Origin: Pacificoceanicola onchidii
GTDB lineage: Bacteria > Pseudomonadota > Alphaproteobacteria > Rhodobacterales > Rhodobacteraceae
DNA: 64,000 bases
NCBI RefSeq assembly: GCF_004804335.1
Contig: NZ_SRXY01000003.1
Span: 310,001-374,000 of the forward strand
Reading direction: 5' to 3'
Part shown: positions 55,601 to 64,000 of the stretch, in pieces
Numbering within the stretch: position 1 is the stretch's first letter
Layout of the letters: each line of letters starts with the position of its first letter
Position numbers and translations under genes: made by a program
The notes under the pieces: model-generated
Databases searched by the model: none
What the model was told of the DNA's origin: nothing
The model's input: the letters and a program-made list of their open reading frames with translations, nothing else

Positions 55601-58600
55601 ATGGGCACAGCGAAGATCACTTTGAATGACAAGTTTGATCTGGCCAAGGACACGGTGTTGCTGAACGGCACACAGGCACTCGTCCGCCTGATGTTGATGC
55701 AAAAAGCCCGCGACCGGGCCGCGGGGCTGAACACCGCCGGTTATGTGACGGGCTACCGCGGATCGCCGCTGGGTGCGGTCGATCTGCAGATGCGCCGGTC
55801 TGAAAAGCTGTTGACCGAAGAGGATATTCTGTTCCGCGAAGGGTTGAACGAAGATCTCGCCGCAACCGCGCTCTGGGGCAGCCAGCAGGCGGAACTGCGC
55901 GGCGAGGGCAAGTTCGACGGCGTTTATGGCCTTTGGTACGGCAAGGGGCCGGGGGTGGACCGCACCGGCGACGTGATGCGCCACGCCAACATGGCCGGAA
56001 CCTCCGCGCATGGCGGCGTCATCATGGCGATGGGGGATGACCACACCGGCGAGAGCTCGACCGTGCTGCACCAGAGCGAATGGGCGCTTGTGGATGCCTA
56101 CATGCCGGTGGTCTCGCCCGCCGGGGTTCAGGAAATCCTCGATTACGGCATTTACGCCTGGGCTCTGTCGCGTTTTGCCGGGGTTTGGGTGGGTCTCAAG
56201 ACCATGAAAGACACGGTAGAGGCGACGGCCGTTGTCGATGGCCGCCCGGATCGCATGTCCGTTGTTCTGCCGGAGTTCGACATGCCCGAAGGCGGGCTTA
56301 ACATCCGCCTTATGGACACGCCCCATGCGCAGGAAACGCGCATGATCGATTACAAACGTTTTGCCGCCGAGGCCTTTTCCCGCGCCAACCGCATGGACAA
56401 ACGGGTTTGGGGCAAGCCGGGCGCGAAGATCGGATTTGTCTCCGCCGGGAAAAACTGGCTCGATCTTGTCCATGCGCTGAACCTGCTCGGGATTGATGAG
56501 GCAGAGGCCGAACATCTTGGCATAACCACTTATAAAGTCGGCCAGACTTTCCCGCTCGACATGAAGGGATTCCACGATTGGGCCGAAGGGCTGGACCTGA
56601 TCGTAATCGTCGAGGAAAAGCGCAAGCTGATCGAGGTTCAGGTCAAGGAAGCCATCTTTGACGACCGTCGCGGGCGGCGGGTCTATGGCTGGTACAAGGG
56701 CGGCTCCGGTGCGCTGCACCGCGAAGAGCTTTTCCCGACACGCGGCGCGCTCGATCCGATCTGGATTGCGCGAAAACTGGGTGAAATCCTGATCGAGGAA
56801 GGACGCAGCACGGATCGCGTGAAGGCCGGTCTGCAAGCCATTGAAGAAGCTTCAAAAGCTGATAACGCCGAAGAGATCGCCGCGCGGCTTCCCTATTTCT
56901 GTTCGGGCTGTCCGCACAACTCCAGCACCAAGGTGCCGGAGGGCAGCCGCGCCTATGCGGGCATCGGCTGTCACTACATGGTGCAGTGGATGGACCGCGA
57001 AACCACCGGTTTCACCCATATGGGCGGCGAAGGGGCCAACTGGATCGGCGAAGCGCCGTTTTCAAAAAGACCTCATGTTTTCCAGAACTTGGGTGACGGA
57101 ACCTATAACCACTCCGGTGTGCAGGCGATCCGTGCGGCGCTGCTGAACGACACCAACATCACCTACAAGATCCTCTACAATGACGCGGTTGCCATGACCG
57201 GCGGCCAGCCGAACGAAGGCGGGTTGTCGCCCCAGCGCATTGCGGCGGAAGTCTCCGCCATGGGGGTGAAGAAACTCGCGATAGTCTATGATGAAAAAGA
57301 AGAAATCGACCTGAAGGGTTTTCCTTCCGGGGTCGATCTGCACGAACGGGCGGATCTGGCGCAGGTGCAGAAGGACCTCGCGCAATACGATGGCGTCTCA
57401 GTTCTGCTCTACATCCAGACCTGCGCGGCGGAAAAGCGGCGTCGGCGCAAGCGCGGCACCTTCCCGGACCCGGACAAGCGCGTTTTCATCAACACCGATG
57501 TCTGCGAAGGCTGCGGCGATTGCGGGGTACAGTCGAACTGCGTCTCCATCGTCCCCGCAGAGACCGAACTGGGCCGCAAACGGGCGATTGATCAATCGAG
57601 CTGCAACAAGGATTTCTCTTGTTTGAAAGGGTTTTGTCCGTCGTTCTTAACGCTCGAAGGTGCAACGCCCAAAAAGGCCGCGACCACGGCGCTTGAGCTG
57701 CCGGACATGCCGCAACCTGCGCTTCCGGCAATCCATGGCACGCATAACGTGGTGATCACCGGCGTTGGCGGCACAGGCGTTGTGACCATCGGCGCGGTGC
57801 TGGCGCAGGCGGCGCAGATCGACGGCAAAGGCGCGGGCATGATGGAGATGGCGGGCCTCGCGCAGAAGGGCGGTGCGGTGCACATCCATCTGCGGCTTGC
57901 GGAGAAGCCCGAAGACATCAGTGCGGTGCGCGTGGCCACCGGCGAAGCGGACTGTTTGATTGGCGGCGATCTGGTGGTGTCTGCGGGGGCAAAAACGCTG
58001 GGCCTGATGACCACCCGGCGCACCGGGGCCGTGGTGAACAGTCACGAAATCATCACCGGCGATTTCACCCGGAATACGGAATTTTCCTTGCCGTCCGATC
58101 GGTTGCGGGTCGCGCTTGAAGCGCGGCTTCAGGATCGGGTCAGCCTTTTTGACGCGTCAGATCTGGCCAAGGCGGTTCTGGGCGATTCGATCTTCTCCAA
58201 CATGATGATCCTCGGCGCGGCCTGGCAGAACGGCCTTGTGCCCCTGACCCATGAGGCCATCCAGGAGGCCGTGCGTCTCAACGGCGCGGCGGTAGAGCGC
58301 AACCTGCGGGCCTTCGAGGTGGGCCGCTGGGCGGTGCTGCATCCGCAGGACGCAGAGCGTATGATTGCGCCGACCGTGACACAGATGCCCAAGACGCTTT
58401 CGCAAAAGATCGACTTCCGGGCCGATCATCTGGTGGCCTATCAGGGCAAGCGCCTCGCCAAACGCTATCGCAAACTGGTGGAGAGTGTTTCGGACGAACG
58501 GCTCCGGGAAGCGGTCGCCAAAGGCTACCATAAGCTCTTGGCCTACAAGGACGAATACGAGGTGGCGCGGCTCCATCTGGACAGCCAAGCCAAGGCACGC

Positions 58601-59020
58601 GAGGCGTTTGACGGCGACTTCAAGATGACCTTCCATCTCGCCCCGCCGCTGTTGTCGAAAGAAGGCAGCGACGGGCGGCCGATGAAAAAGACCTACGGGC
58701 CGGGGATGCTGCGCGGCTTCAGGCTTCTGGCCAAACTCAAGCGCCTGCGCGGCACGCCGCTTGATCCCTTTGGCCGGACCGAGGAGCGCCGGATGGAGCG
58801 CGCTTTGATCAAGCAATACGAGGCGGACATGGCCGCGTGGTTGCCCAAGGTCGATGCGGACAGGATGGATGCGCTGGTGGCTTTGGCCGAACTGCCGCTC
58901 TCGATCCGGGGGTTCGGGCCGGTCAAACAGGCCAATGAGGCTAAGGCGGCGAAGCGCCGCGAAGAACTGCTGGCGGCGCTCAAATCCGGCGGCGCGCCGC
59001 TGAGCCAGGCCGCAGAGTAA
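55601..59020 (+). CDS. Indolepyruvate ferredoxin oxidoreductase, fused alpha/beta/gamma form
   Basis: 1139 residues, ATG preceded by GGAGG. Decarboxylates aryl 2-oxo acids to aryl-acetyl-CoA, passing electrons to an iron-sulfur centre. A thiamine-diphosphate Pyr domain is N-terminal (GYRGSPLGAVDLQ, GVDRTGDVMRHANMAGT). The PP domain is near residues 430-600 (FCSGCPHNSSTKVPEGS, GIGCHYM, GDGTYNHSG). Next is a cysteine cluster at about 630-680 (CEGCGDCGVQSNC...SCLKGFCPSF). The gamma domain follows from about 715 (ITGVGGTGVVTIG, AQKGGAVHIHLR). Aerobic proteobacteria often have this single-chain form. Probably in aromatic amino acid breakdown. Confidence 0.93.
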   Translation: MGTAKITLNDKFDLAKDTVLLNGTQALVRLMLMQKARDRAAGLNTAGYVTGYRGSPLGAVDLQMRRSEKLLTEEDILFREGLNEDLAATALWGSQQAELRGEGKFDGVYGLWYGKGPGVDRTGDVMRHANMAGTSAHGGVIMAMGDDHTGESSTVLHQSEWALVDAYMPVVSPAGVQEILDYGIYAWALSRFAGVWVGLKTMKDTVEATAVVDGRPDRMSVVLPEFDMPEGGLNIRLMDTPHAQETRMIDYKRFAAEAFSRANRMDKRVWGKPGAKIGFVSAGKNWLDLVHALNLLGIDEAEAEHLGITTYKVGQTFPLDMKGFHDWAEGLDLIVIVEEKRKLIEVQVKEAIFDDRRGRRVYGWYKGGSGALHREELFPTRGALDPIWIARKLGEILIEEGRSTDRVKAGLQAIEEASKADNAEEIAARLPYFCSGCPHNSSTKVPEGSRAYAGIGCHYMVQWMDRETTGFTHMGGEGANWIGEAPFSKRPHVFQNLGDGTYNHSGVQAIRAALLNDTNITYKILYNDAVAMTGGQPNEGGLSPQRIAAEVSAMGVKKLAIVYDEKEEIDLKGFPSGVDLHERADLAQVQKDLAQYDGVSVLLYIQTCAAEKRRRRKRGTFPDPDKRVFINTDVCEGCGDCGVQSNCVSIVPAETELGRKRAIDQSSCNKDFSCLKGFCPSFLTLEGATPKKAATTALELPDMPQPALPAIHGTHNVVITGVGGTGVVTIGAVLAQAAQIDGKGAGMMEMAGLAQKGGAVHIHLRLAEKPEDISAVRVATGEADCLIGGDLVVSAGAKTLGLMTTRRTGAVVNSHEIITGDFTRNTEFSLPSDRLRVALEARLQDRVSLFDASDLAKAVLGDSIFSNMMILGAAWQNGLVPLTHEAIQEAVRLNGAAVERNLRAFEVGRWAVLHPQDAERMIAPTVTQMPKTLSQKIDFRADHLVAYQGKRLAKRYRKLVESVSDERLREAVAKGYHKLLAYKDEYEVARLHLDSQAKAREAFDGDFKMTFHLAPPLLSKEGSDGRPMKKTYGPGMLRGFRLLAKLKRLRGTPLDPFGRTEERRMERALIKQYEADMAAWLPKVDADRMDALVALAELPLSIRGFGPVKQANEAKAAKRREELLAALKSGGAPLSQAAE

Positions 59021-59029
59021 GCAGCGAAA

Positions 59030-59062
59030 GGGCGGCCCCGACAAGGGCCGCCCAATGCTTTT
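59030..59062 (+). terminator. Bidirectional terminator between the oxidoreductase and CxxCH-protein genes
   Basis: Nine-base perfect stem GGGCGGCCC / GGGCCGCCC, six-base loop, then AATGCTTTTTC. Convergent genes end on both sides (59020, 59082). Confidence 0.85.
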
Positions 59063-59081
59063 TCACCGTAACCGAAGGGCT

Positions 59082-60704
59082 TTATTCGCCGTAGCCGGTG
59101 GCCCGGATCGTGGTCGGTGCGTCCGGGTAGCTGTCGCAGGTCCCGTGCGAGCCTGCCGGGCTCTGGCAGGCGGCATTCAGGATGCCCCAGACAAAGTCGA
59201 TCTGTGTGGCGGCCACACCCGGCCCGCCGTCAACCAGGCCCATGTCATAGAACCAGTCCATATCCGGCACACCCATGGCCACCTGACCATAGCCGAGCAG
59301 GTTGGGCCGCCATGTTGCGCCCACGCCGGCCTTGGTCGTGGTGCCGTTCATATCGGCTGCGGCCTGGCTGTGGCAGGTTGTGCAGGAGGCGGAATTGACA
59401 AAGCCACCTTCGGTGACCGTGGCGCCCATGCCCGTCGGCACGCCGCCCACGGTGTTGAAGCCGGTCTGCGTGCCTTTCAGCAGGTAGTTCTTCCACGCGG
59501 GATCATCGACGGAGATCACCCGCGGATCCGGGTCCTCTGCGGCAGAGCCAACCCCGGTCGCCTCAAAAAGCGCGGCAAGGGCGGGGGTCATGGCCTCGCC
59601 GGTGTCGGACGGCAGATAGGTCTCGCCGGTCAGGAACAGCGGATCGTTGCCTTCGGTCTTGTCATTGTTGAACTGGATCGCGGGCGGCACGTAGTGGTCG
59701 CCGAAATCCGCCCCGTCCTGCGCCGCGCCATTGGCGGTGTAGCCAAAGCTGTCGTTGCAGCCGAGGTAATCACAGCGGCCCCGGTTGGCGACGTGCTCCA
59801 TGGCGTACCAGTGCCACGTGGGCAGATCCTTGGAGGCGTTGGTCATGGCCACGGCGTAGTAATAGCCCGGCACCTGATCGTCGCCGCCATCGCCTTCGAA
59901 ATAGGCGGTCAGATAGGGGTAATCGGGGTTGTTCGGCACCTCGGTACCATCGTCCGGGATAAGCCCTTGGTCGATCATGATTTCCTGATGGATGAAATCG
60001 ACCTTGACCATCACCGCATCCAGCGGGAAGCGCACCTCAAGCGCATGGGCGGAGCCCAGATTGCCATCCTTGATCGCGGCATTCTGCGCGCGGTTGCGGC
60101 TGCCAAGCCCTTCGCGGGAATAGAGATCATTGCGATAGATATACTCGGTCATGGAGCGGTTGCGGAAGACAAGTTCCAGTTCCAGATCGCGCAGCAGGCG
60201 GCCCGGGTCGATGTTGTTGTCCTCGTTCAGCCCGTTGTGGCTGATCACCGCACCGGACGGCGTGCCGTTGGGCGTCGCGGGCAGCGGGCTTATGGGGTCA
60301 TAATCCGCGCGGAAAACCGGGCAGTTGGCAGGCTGGTTCGACGGGTCAACGGCCGCGTTGGGATCACAGCAATTGCTGGTGATCTCGGCGGTGCAGAGCG
60401 GCCACGGCTCGGCGGGCCAGATCGTCTGGTCAATCCCCCAGTCCCAGAACTCGTCACTGACGGCATTGAGGAACTGCGTCCAGGCAAAGGCATCAGGGCA
60501 GGCGGCGGCGCCGGAGACCGCATTCATACCGATGATTGCGGCCTTGCCATTCACGACGGCTGTCTCGCACATGGCATCGTCCTGGATGAAACTGCGGAAC
60601 AGCATCATCTGCTGCAGGCCGTTGATCTGCGTGTCGGCAAGGGCGGGCGGGGCAAGCGCGGCGAGGCCCGCGGCGCTGGTAAGGAGCAAGGTTCTTATGG
60701 TCAT
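59082..60704 (-). CDS. Exported protein with one cytochrome c-type CxxCH motif, unknown function
   Basis: 540 residues from the ATG at 60704, preceded by AGGGACAC. Signal peptide MTIRTLLLTSAAGLAALAPP, cut after ALA. Then about 430 residues I cannot place in a family, rich in Asp/Asn/Trp/Tyr, with SVRFPLDAVMVKVDFIHQE-like and TWHWYAMEHVANRGRCDYLG segments and eight or more further cysteines. One heme-binding SCTTCHSQ motif is near residue 437. Probably a periplasmic c-type heme protein. Single gene; the 217-base gap upstream has a dyad at 60773. Confidence 0.72.
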   Translation of the reverse strand: MTIRTLLLTSAAGLAALAPPALADTQINGLQQMMLFRSFIQDDAMCETAVVNGKAAIIGMNAVSGAAACPDAFAWTQFLNAVSDEFWDWGIDQTIWPAEPWPLCTAEITSNCCDPNAAVDPSNQPANCPVFRADYDPISPLPATPNGTPSGAVISHNGLNEDNNIDPGRLLRDLELELVFRNRSMTEYIYRNDLYSREGLGSRNRAQNAAIKDGNLGSAHALEVRFPLDAVMVKVDFIHQEIMIDQGLIPDDGTEVPNNPDYPYLTAYFEGDGGDDQVPGYYYAVAMTNASKDLPTWHWYAMEHVANRGRCDYLGCNDSFGYTANGAAQDGADFGDHYVPPAIQFNNDKTEGNDPLFLTGETYLPSDTGEAMTPALAALFEATGVGSAAEDPDPRVISVDDPAWKNYLLKGTQTGFNTVGGVPTGMGATVTEGGFVNSASCTTCHSQAAADMNGTTTKAGVGATWRPNLLGYGQVAMGVPDMDWFYDMGLVDGGPGVAATQIDFVWGILNAACQSPAGSHGTCDSYPDAPTTIRATGYGE

Positions 60705-60772
60705 GGTGTGTCCCTGTTGGCTGGCGTTTTGGCTGTGTTGATCACCGAGGCATCGGGAAAGCCCGAAACGTG

Positions 60773-60788
60773 TTGCACAAATGTGCAA
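60773..60788. promoter_or_regulatory. Palindrome upstream of the CxxCH protein gene
   Basis: TTGCAC-AAAT-GTGCAA, perfect six-base arms, 69 bases before the minus-strand start codon at 60704. It resembles a dimeric regulator site of the Crp/Fnr or LuxR kind, but it does not match the FnrL consensus TTGAT-N4-ATCAA, so the regulator is open. Confidence 0.45.
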
Positions 60789-60921
60789 TACCTGTGGTTG
60801 TAAGTCGCATCGCCGTTTCACCGATGTGCGCTGTGTCACATTTCCTCAAAGATTTTGTTTCAGACTGGCGGGCACCCGCAGGGCCGGGTAGAGCACGCGC
60901 GCACGTTCAGGAGACACCGTC

Positions 60922-61827
60922 ATGCTGGATCGGGGGCAGATCGCCCGGGATATTTCCTACAGCCACTCTGCCGCATCGCCGGGTGGGCGGCGCCTTATTC
61001 GCCTGATGGAAAACGCCACGGGCCGGATTGGTCTGATCAAGCGGGCGGCGGGCTATGAGCAGGACGTGGCGGCGGGCAAGGACTTCTGGCAGGTCATGGT
61101 CGAACGCTATGGGCTGGAGCTGGAAGTCCAGCGCGGCGCGCTGAACCATATCCCCAAGGATGGCCCGCTGGTGGTGATCGCCAATCATCCCTACGGCATT
61201 CTCGATGGGCTGATGATGGGTCATATCCTGTCGCAGGTGCGCGGCGATTTCCGCATTCTGGCCAACAGCGTCTTTCGCAAGGCCGAAGATCTGAACCGCG
61301 TGGTGCTGCCCGTGGATTTTGACGGCACCCGCGACGCGCTGCGCCAGAACCTTGAGACCCGCAAGATCGCGCTGGAGTATCTGGGGCAGGGCGGCTGCAT
61401 CGGCATCTTTCCCGGCGGCACCGTCGCCACCGCCGCCACCCCGTTTGCCCACCCCATGGATCCCGGCTGGCGCAGCTTCACCGCCAAGATGATCGCCAAA
61501 AGCGGCGCGCAGGTGGTGCCGATCTTTTTCGACGGCCACACCTCGCGCCTGTTCCAGCTTGCCAGCCATCTGCACACCAACCTGCGCATGGGGCTTTTGA
61601 TCAAGGAATTCCGCAAACGGGTCGACACGCCGGTCAAGCTCGCCATCGGCCAGCCGATTGATCGCGGCGAGATCGCGGCCCGGCAAAAGGATCCGCGCGC
61701 GCTTATGGATTTCCTGAGAAAAGCCACGTATGAGTTGTCTCCAGTCCCGCTCAAATCCTACGACTACGGGTTCGAGTTCGAGGCACAGCACAGAAGCGCA
61801 GAGGCGCCGGCAAAACGAATTTATTGA
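60922..61827 (+). CDS. Lysophospholipid acyltransferase family protein
   Basis: 301 residues, ATG preceded by AGGAGAC. PlsC-like acyltransferase: catalytic box VVIANHPYGILDG (NHx4D variant, about residues 85-98), second block FRKAEDLNRVVLPVDF, and IGIFPGGTVATAA (the FPEGT-type block). C-terminal VPIFFDGHTSRLF. Membrane-associated. Similar proteins make phospholipids or ornithine lipids; the acceptor is not clear. Likely its own promoter, 34 bases before murI. Confidence 0.82.
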   Translation: MLDRGQIARDISYSHSAASPGGRRLIRLMENATGRIGLIKRAAGYEQDVAAGKDFWQVMVERYGLELEVQRGALNHIPKDGPLVVIANHPYGILDGLMMGHILSQVRGDFRILANSVFRKAEDLNRVVLPVDFDGTRDALRQNLETRKIALEYLGQGGCIGIFPGGTVATAATPFAHPMDPGWRSFTAKMIAKSGAQVVPIFFDGHTSRLFQLASHLHTNLRMGLLIKEFRKRVDTPVKLAIGQPIDRGEIAARQKDPRALMDFLRKATYELSPVPLKSYDYGFEFEAQHRSAEAPAKRIY

Positions 61828-61861
61828 GGCGCGGGCAGGGCGCATTGCAGGAGAGTGAACC

Positions 61862-62674
61862 ATGGCGGTTGGGGTTTTCGATTCGGGCCTTGGCGGGCTC
61901 ACGGTATTGAACGCGGTCTCGAAGCGTTTGCCGGATGTGCCTTTTGCCTATTTTGCCGACAGCGCCCATGCGCCCTACGGCGTGCGCGACGCGGATGATG
62001 TCTACAACCTGACCTGCAAGGCCACGGAGCGGCTCTGGGACGAGGGCTGCGATCTGGTGATCCTCGCCTGCAACACCGCCAGCGCGGCGGCGCTGCGGCG
62101 CATGCAGGAAAGCTGGATCCCCAAGGACAAGCGCGTTCTGGGCGTCTTTGTGCCGCTGATCGAGGCGCTGACCGAGCGGCAATGGGGCGACAACTCGCCG
62201 CCGCGCGAAGTCGCTGTCAAACACGTGGCGCTCTTTGCCACGCCCGCCACCGTCTCCAGCCGCGCGTTCCAGCGCGAACTGGCCTTCCGCGCGATTGGCG
62301 TCGATGTGGAGGCGCAGGCCTGCGGCGGTCTTGTGGATGCCATCGAAGAGGGGGACATGATCCTCGCCGAAGCGCTGGTGCGCAGCCATGTGGACGCGCT
62401 CAAGCGCAAGATGCCCAACCCGGAGGCGGCGATTCTGGGCTGCACCCATTACCCGCTGATGCAGGAAATTTTCCAGGATGCGCTGGGGCCGCAGGTGGCT
62501 GTCTACAGCCAGGCCAATCTGGTGGCGGATTCGCTGGCTGATTATCTGGAGCGGCACCCGAACATGCATGGCGCGGGCGAAAACAGCTGTTTTCTGACCA
62601 CCGGCGATCCGGCCAAAGTGTCGCGCCACGCCACGCAGTTCCTCAAGCGCAAGATCGATTTCGCCAAGGCCTGA
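61862..62674 (+). CDS. murI: Glutamate racemase
   Basis: 270 residues, AGGAGAG before the ATG. Makes D-glutamate for peptidoglycan. The first cysteine is in [11 protein letters not shown] (about residue 72) and the second in LGCTHYPLM (about residue 195), with [11 protein letters not shown] at the start and [12 protein letters not shown]. Follows the acyltransferase and may be co-transcribed with it. Confidence 0.95.
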   Translation: MAVGVFDSGLGGLTVLNAVSKRLPDVPFAYFADSAHAPYGVRDADDVYNLTCKATERLWDEGCDLVILACNTASAAALRRMQESWIPKDKRVLGVFVPLIEALTERQWGDNSPPREVAVKHVALFATPATVSSRAFQRELAFRAIGVDVEAQACGGLVDAIEEGDMILAEALVRSHVDALKRKMPNPEAAILGCTHYPLMQEIFQDALGPQVAVYSQANLVADSLADYLERHPNMHGAGENSCFLTTGDPAKVSRHATQFLKRKIDFAKA

Positions 62675-62816
62675 GCCTCAAAGAGCCTCAAACCGGACAA
62701 ACGGCCCCGGGCTTTCCCCGCGCGCGGGCTCACGCCAGCGCTTGCAGCCTTTCGCGCGGCGAAATATGGTGACGGATGGTCCGCTGCGGGCCACTGTTGC
62801 TGAATGGAACCGCGCC

Positions 62817-63449
62817 ATGTCGACGCGCAAGGTGCCAGAGGATCTGGCCCAGTATATCGCTTGTCCGAATTGCGACGCCCTGTACACCGCCGCCTTGCCA
62901 GAGGAGGGCGGCCGGGCGGTCTGTGCGCGGTGCCACACGGTGCTGATCTCCACCCGCGAAAATGCTGGCATACAGGTGCTGGCGCTTTCCGCGGCGGTCC
63001 TGATCCTTGTTATCGCCGCCGTGTTCCATCCGTTTCTGGAAATTCACGCATCTGGCTTCGGCAACCGGGTGTCTTTGCTCGATGTGGCGACCAGCTTCCG
63101 CTCCGGCACGCTTGTGCTGGTCAGCGTGGCCACGGTCATGCTGATCGTTCTGGTGCCGCTAATCCGCACGCTGCTGCTGATCTACGTGATTGCCCCCATC
63201 GAACTGAAACGCCCGCCGCTGCGTCATGCCAAAGGGGCGTTTCACCTCGCGCAGGAGCTCAAGCCATGGGCCATGACCGAAGTGTTCTCCATCGGCTGCG
63301 CCGTGGCTTTGGTGAAAGTCTCTGATCTCGCCCAGCTCGACTTCGGCCCGGCCTTCTGGATGTTCCTCGCGCTGTCGGTCTTCGTGGTCATCAACGACCG
63401 CTATCTTTGCACCTGGTCGATCTGGGCCGCCATCGAGGACACGCCATGA
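62817..63449 (+). CDS. PqiA-family membrane protein, first half
   Basis: 210 residues from the ATG at 62817; an earlier ATG at 62766 is possible. Starts with a zinc ribbon (CPNCDALYTA, CARCHTVL), then four membrane spans with VFHPFLEIHASGFGNRVSLLD and LKPWAMTEVFSIGCAVALVK, the PqiA pattern. Inner-membrane partner of MCE-type lipid transporters. Overlaps the second-half gene by four bases. Confidence 0.88.
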   Translation: MSTRKVPEDLAQYIACPNCDALYTAALPEEGGRAVCARCHTVLISTRENAGIQVLALSAAVLILVIAAVFHPFLEIHASGFGNRVSLLDVATSFRSGTLVLVSVATVMLIVLVPLIRTLLLIYVIAPIELKRPPLRHAKGAFHLAQELKPWAMTEVFSIGCAVALVKVSDLAQLDFGPAFWMFLALSVFVVINDRYLCTWSIWAAIEDTP

Positions 63450-64000
63450 TCACCGCGCGGCAATCCGGGCTGGTGGCCTGCCGGTCTTGCGGCCGGGTCT
63501 GGCCTTTGGGTACGCCCACCTGTGGGCGCTGCGGGGCGGCGCTTGTCTCGCGCGATGCCAAGAGCCTGCAAAGGGTCATGGCTTGGTGGACCGCAGGGCT
63601 GATCTGCTACATCCCGGCCAACCTCTACCCGATGCTTGTCACCACCACGTTTGGGTCAGAGGAGAAGGGCACCATCGTGGGCGGTGCAATCGAGATTGCC
63701 CGCCACGGCGATTTCCTGATTGCCGCCATCGTGCTGATCGCCTCCGTGATGATCCCGGTGTCCAAGTTCATCGCCATCGCCTATCTCGCGCACAGCGCGT
63801 GGCGTCCGCGCCCCGGCGGTGCCCTGCGCAGGCTGCACCTCTTTGAAGCCACCGAATTCATTGGCCGCTGGTCGATGATCGACGTGTTTGTCGTCGCCAT
63901 CCTGAGCGCTCTGGTGCAGTTTTCCGTTGTGGCGAGCATTCACCCCGGTCCTGCCGCGCTGACCTTTGCCCTGTCCGTCATTTTCACCATGCTGTCCGCC
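63446..64000 (+). CDS. PqiA-family membrane protein, second half (runs off the window)
   Basis: At least 185 residues, ATG at 63446 overlapping the previous stop (ATGA) and open to the window end. Zinc ribbon CRSCGRVWPL and CGRCGAAL. Then come AWWTAGLICYIPANLYPML and HLFEATEFIGRWSMIDVFVV, the hallmark PqiA segment. E. coli has the two halves in one chain; here they are separate genes, probably followed by an MCE (PqiB) gene beyond the window. Confidence 0.85.
   Translation, partial: MITARQSGLVACRSCGRVWPLGTPTCGRCGAALVSRDAKSLQRVMAWWTAGLICYIPANLYPMLVTTTFGSEEKGTIVGGAIEIARHGDFLIAAIVLIASVMIPVSKFIAIAYLAHSAWRPRPGGALRRLHLFEATEFIGRWSMIDVFVVAILSALVQFSVVASIHPGPAALTFALSVIFTMLSA

Noticed and set aside
59055-60803. 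Long + strand frame opposite the CxxCH protein
   Set aside because: No signal peptide, no recognisable domain, His/Gly/Val-rich text typical of antisense in GC-rich DNA; the minus frame has a signal peptide and ribosome site.

Overview
The window looks like chromosomal DNA of a marine alphaproteobacterium of the Rhodobacteraceae (Roseobacter group). The GC content is high. The gene set includes the DUF6477/DUF6456 pair, a betaine-homocysteine methyltransferase next to an MttB-type methyltransferase, an IalB-family protein, a VPLPA-CTERM protein, a Hint-domain protein and a fused indolepyruvate ferredoxin oxidoreductase. Family names come from reading motifs; no database search was run. I see no rRNA, tRNA, phage, insertion sequence, origin or CRISPR array.

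Layout. 1-7.4 kb: end of a radical SAM gene, a small conserved gene, one-carbon genes (bmt, MttB-like), an ABM-domain protein, a sulfotransferase, guaA and an outer-membrane barrel. 7.4-13 kb: the DUF6477/DUF6456 pair, oxyR, and the surE-pcm-nlpD operon. 13-21 kb: an SDR, a YHS protein, a PilP-like fragment, purF, a soluble PAS chemoreceptor, cvpA, radA and a coiled-coil membrane protein. 21-25 kb: an overlapping operon alr-mlaE-mlaF-membrane protein-pqiA. 25-31 kb: cobT-cobS-cobC-like, dnaB, pyrE and a lineage-specific protein. 31-36.6 kb: a five-gene glycan-modification operon with three DxDEF glycosyltransferase domains, an FkbM methyltransferase and a sulfotransferase. 36.8-45.7 kb: a MoxR/CoxE pair, an IalB protein, a VPLPA-CTERM protein, two YeeE/YedE sulfur transporter genes, prfC, a three-gene mini-operon of very small proteins, and a Hint protein. 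45.9-55 kb: an SDR, an AlkC/AlkD-like repair protein, an M48 protease, purL, and an overlapping three-gene catabolic cassette (PLP lyase, M24 hydrolase, maleate-isomerase-like). 55-64 kb: a LysR regulator divergent from the ferredoxin oxidoreductase, a secreted single-CxxCH protein, an acyltransferase, murI and a split pqiA pair cut by the window end.

The DNA between genes is rich in dispersed palindromes. There are two tandem pairs of 22-bp palindromes. One 210-260 bp element occurs three times, and its inverted arms carry compensatory changes. A third family (GTTTCTTTGGGCTCCAAATACC-like, at least six copies) mostly lies a few bases after stop codons. Nearly every long junction between convergent genes carries such a structure, which suggests use as two-way terminators.

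The observations I would follow first are: the mini-operon at 44.0-44.6 kb with two paralogous small proteins flanking a zinc-finger protein; the glycosyltransferase fused to a sulfotransferase-like domain that lacks its phosphosulfate loop; the covarying dispersed element; the three-gene cassette at 51-54 kb; and a possible SqrR/BigR-type operator in front of the sulfur transporter genes.
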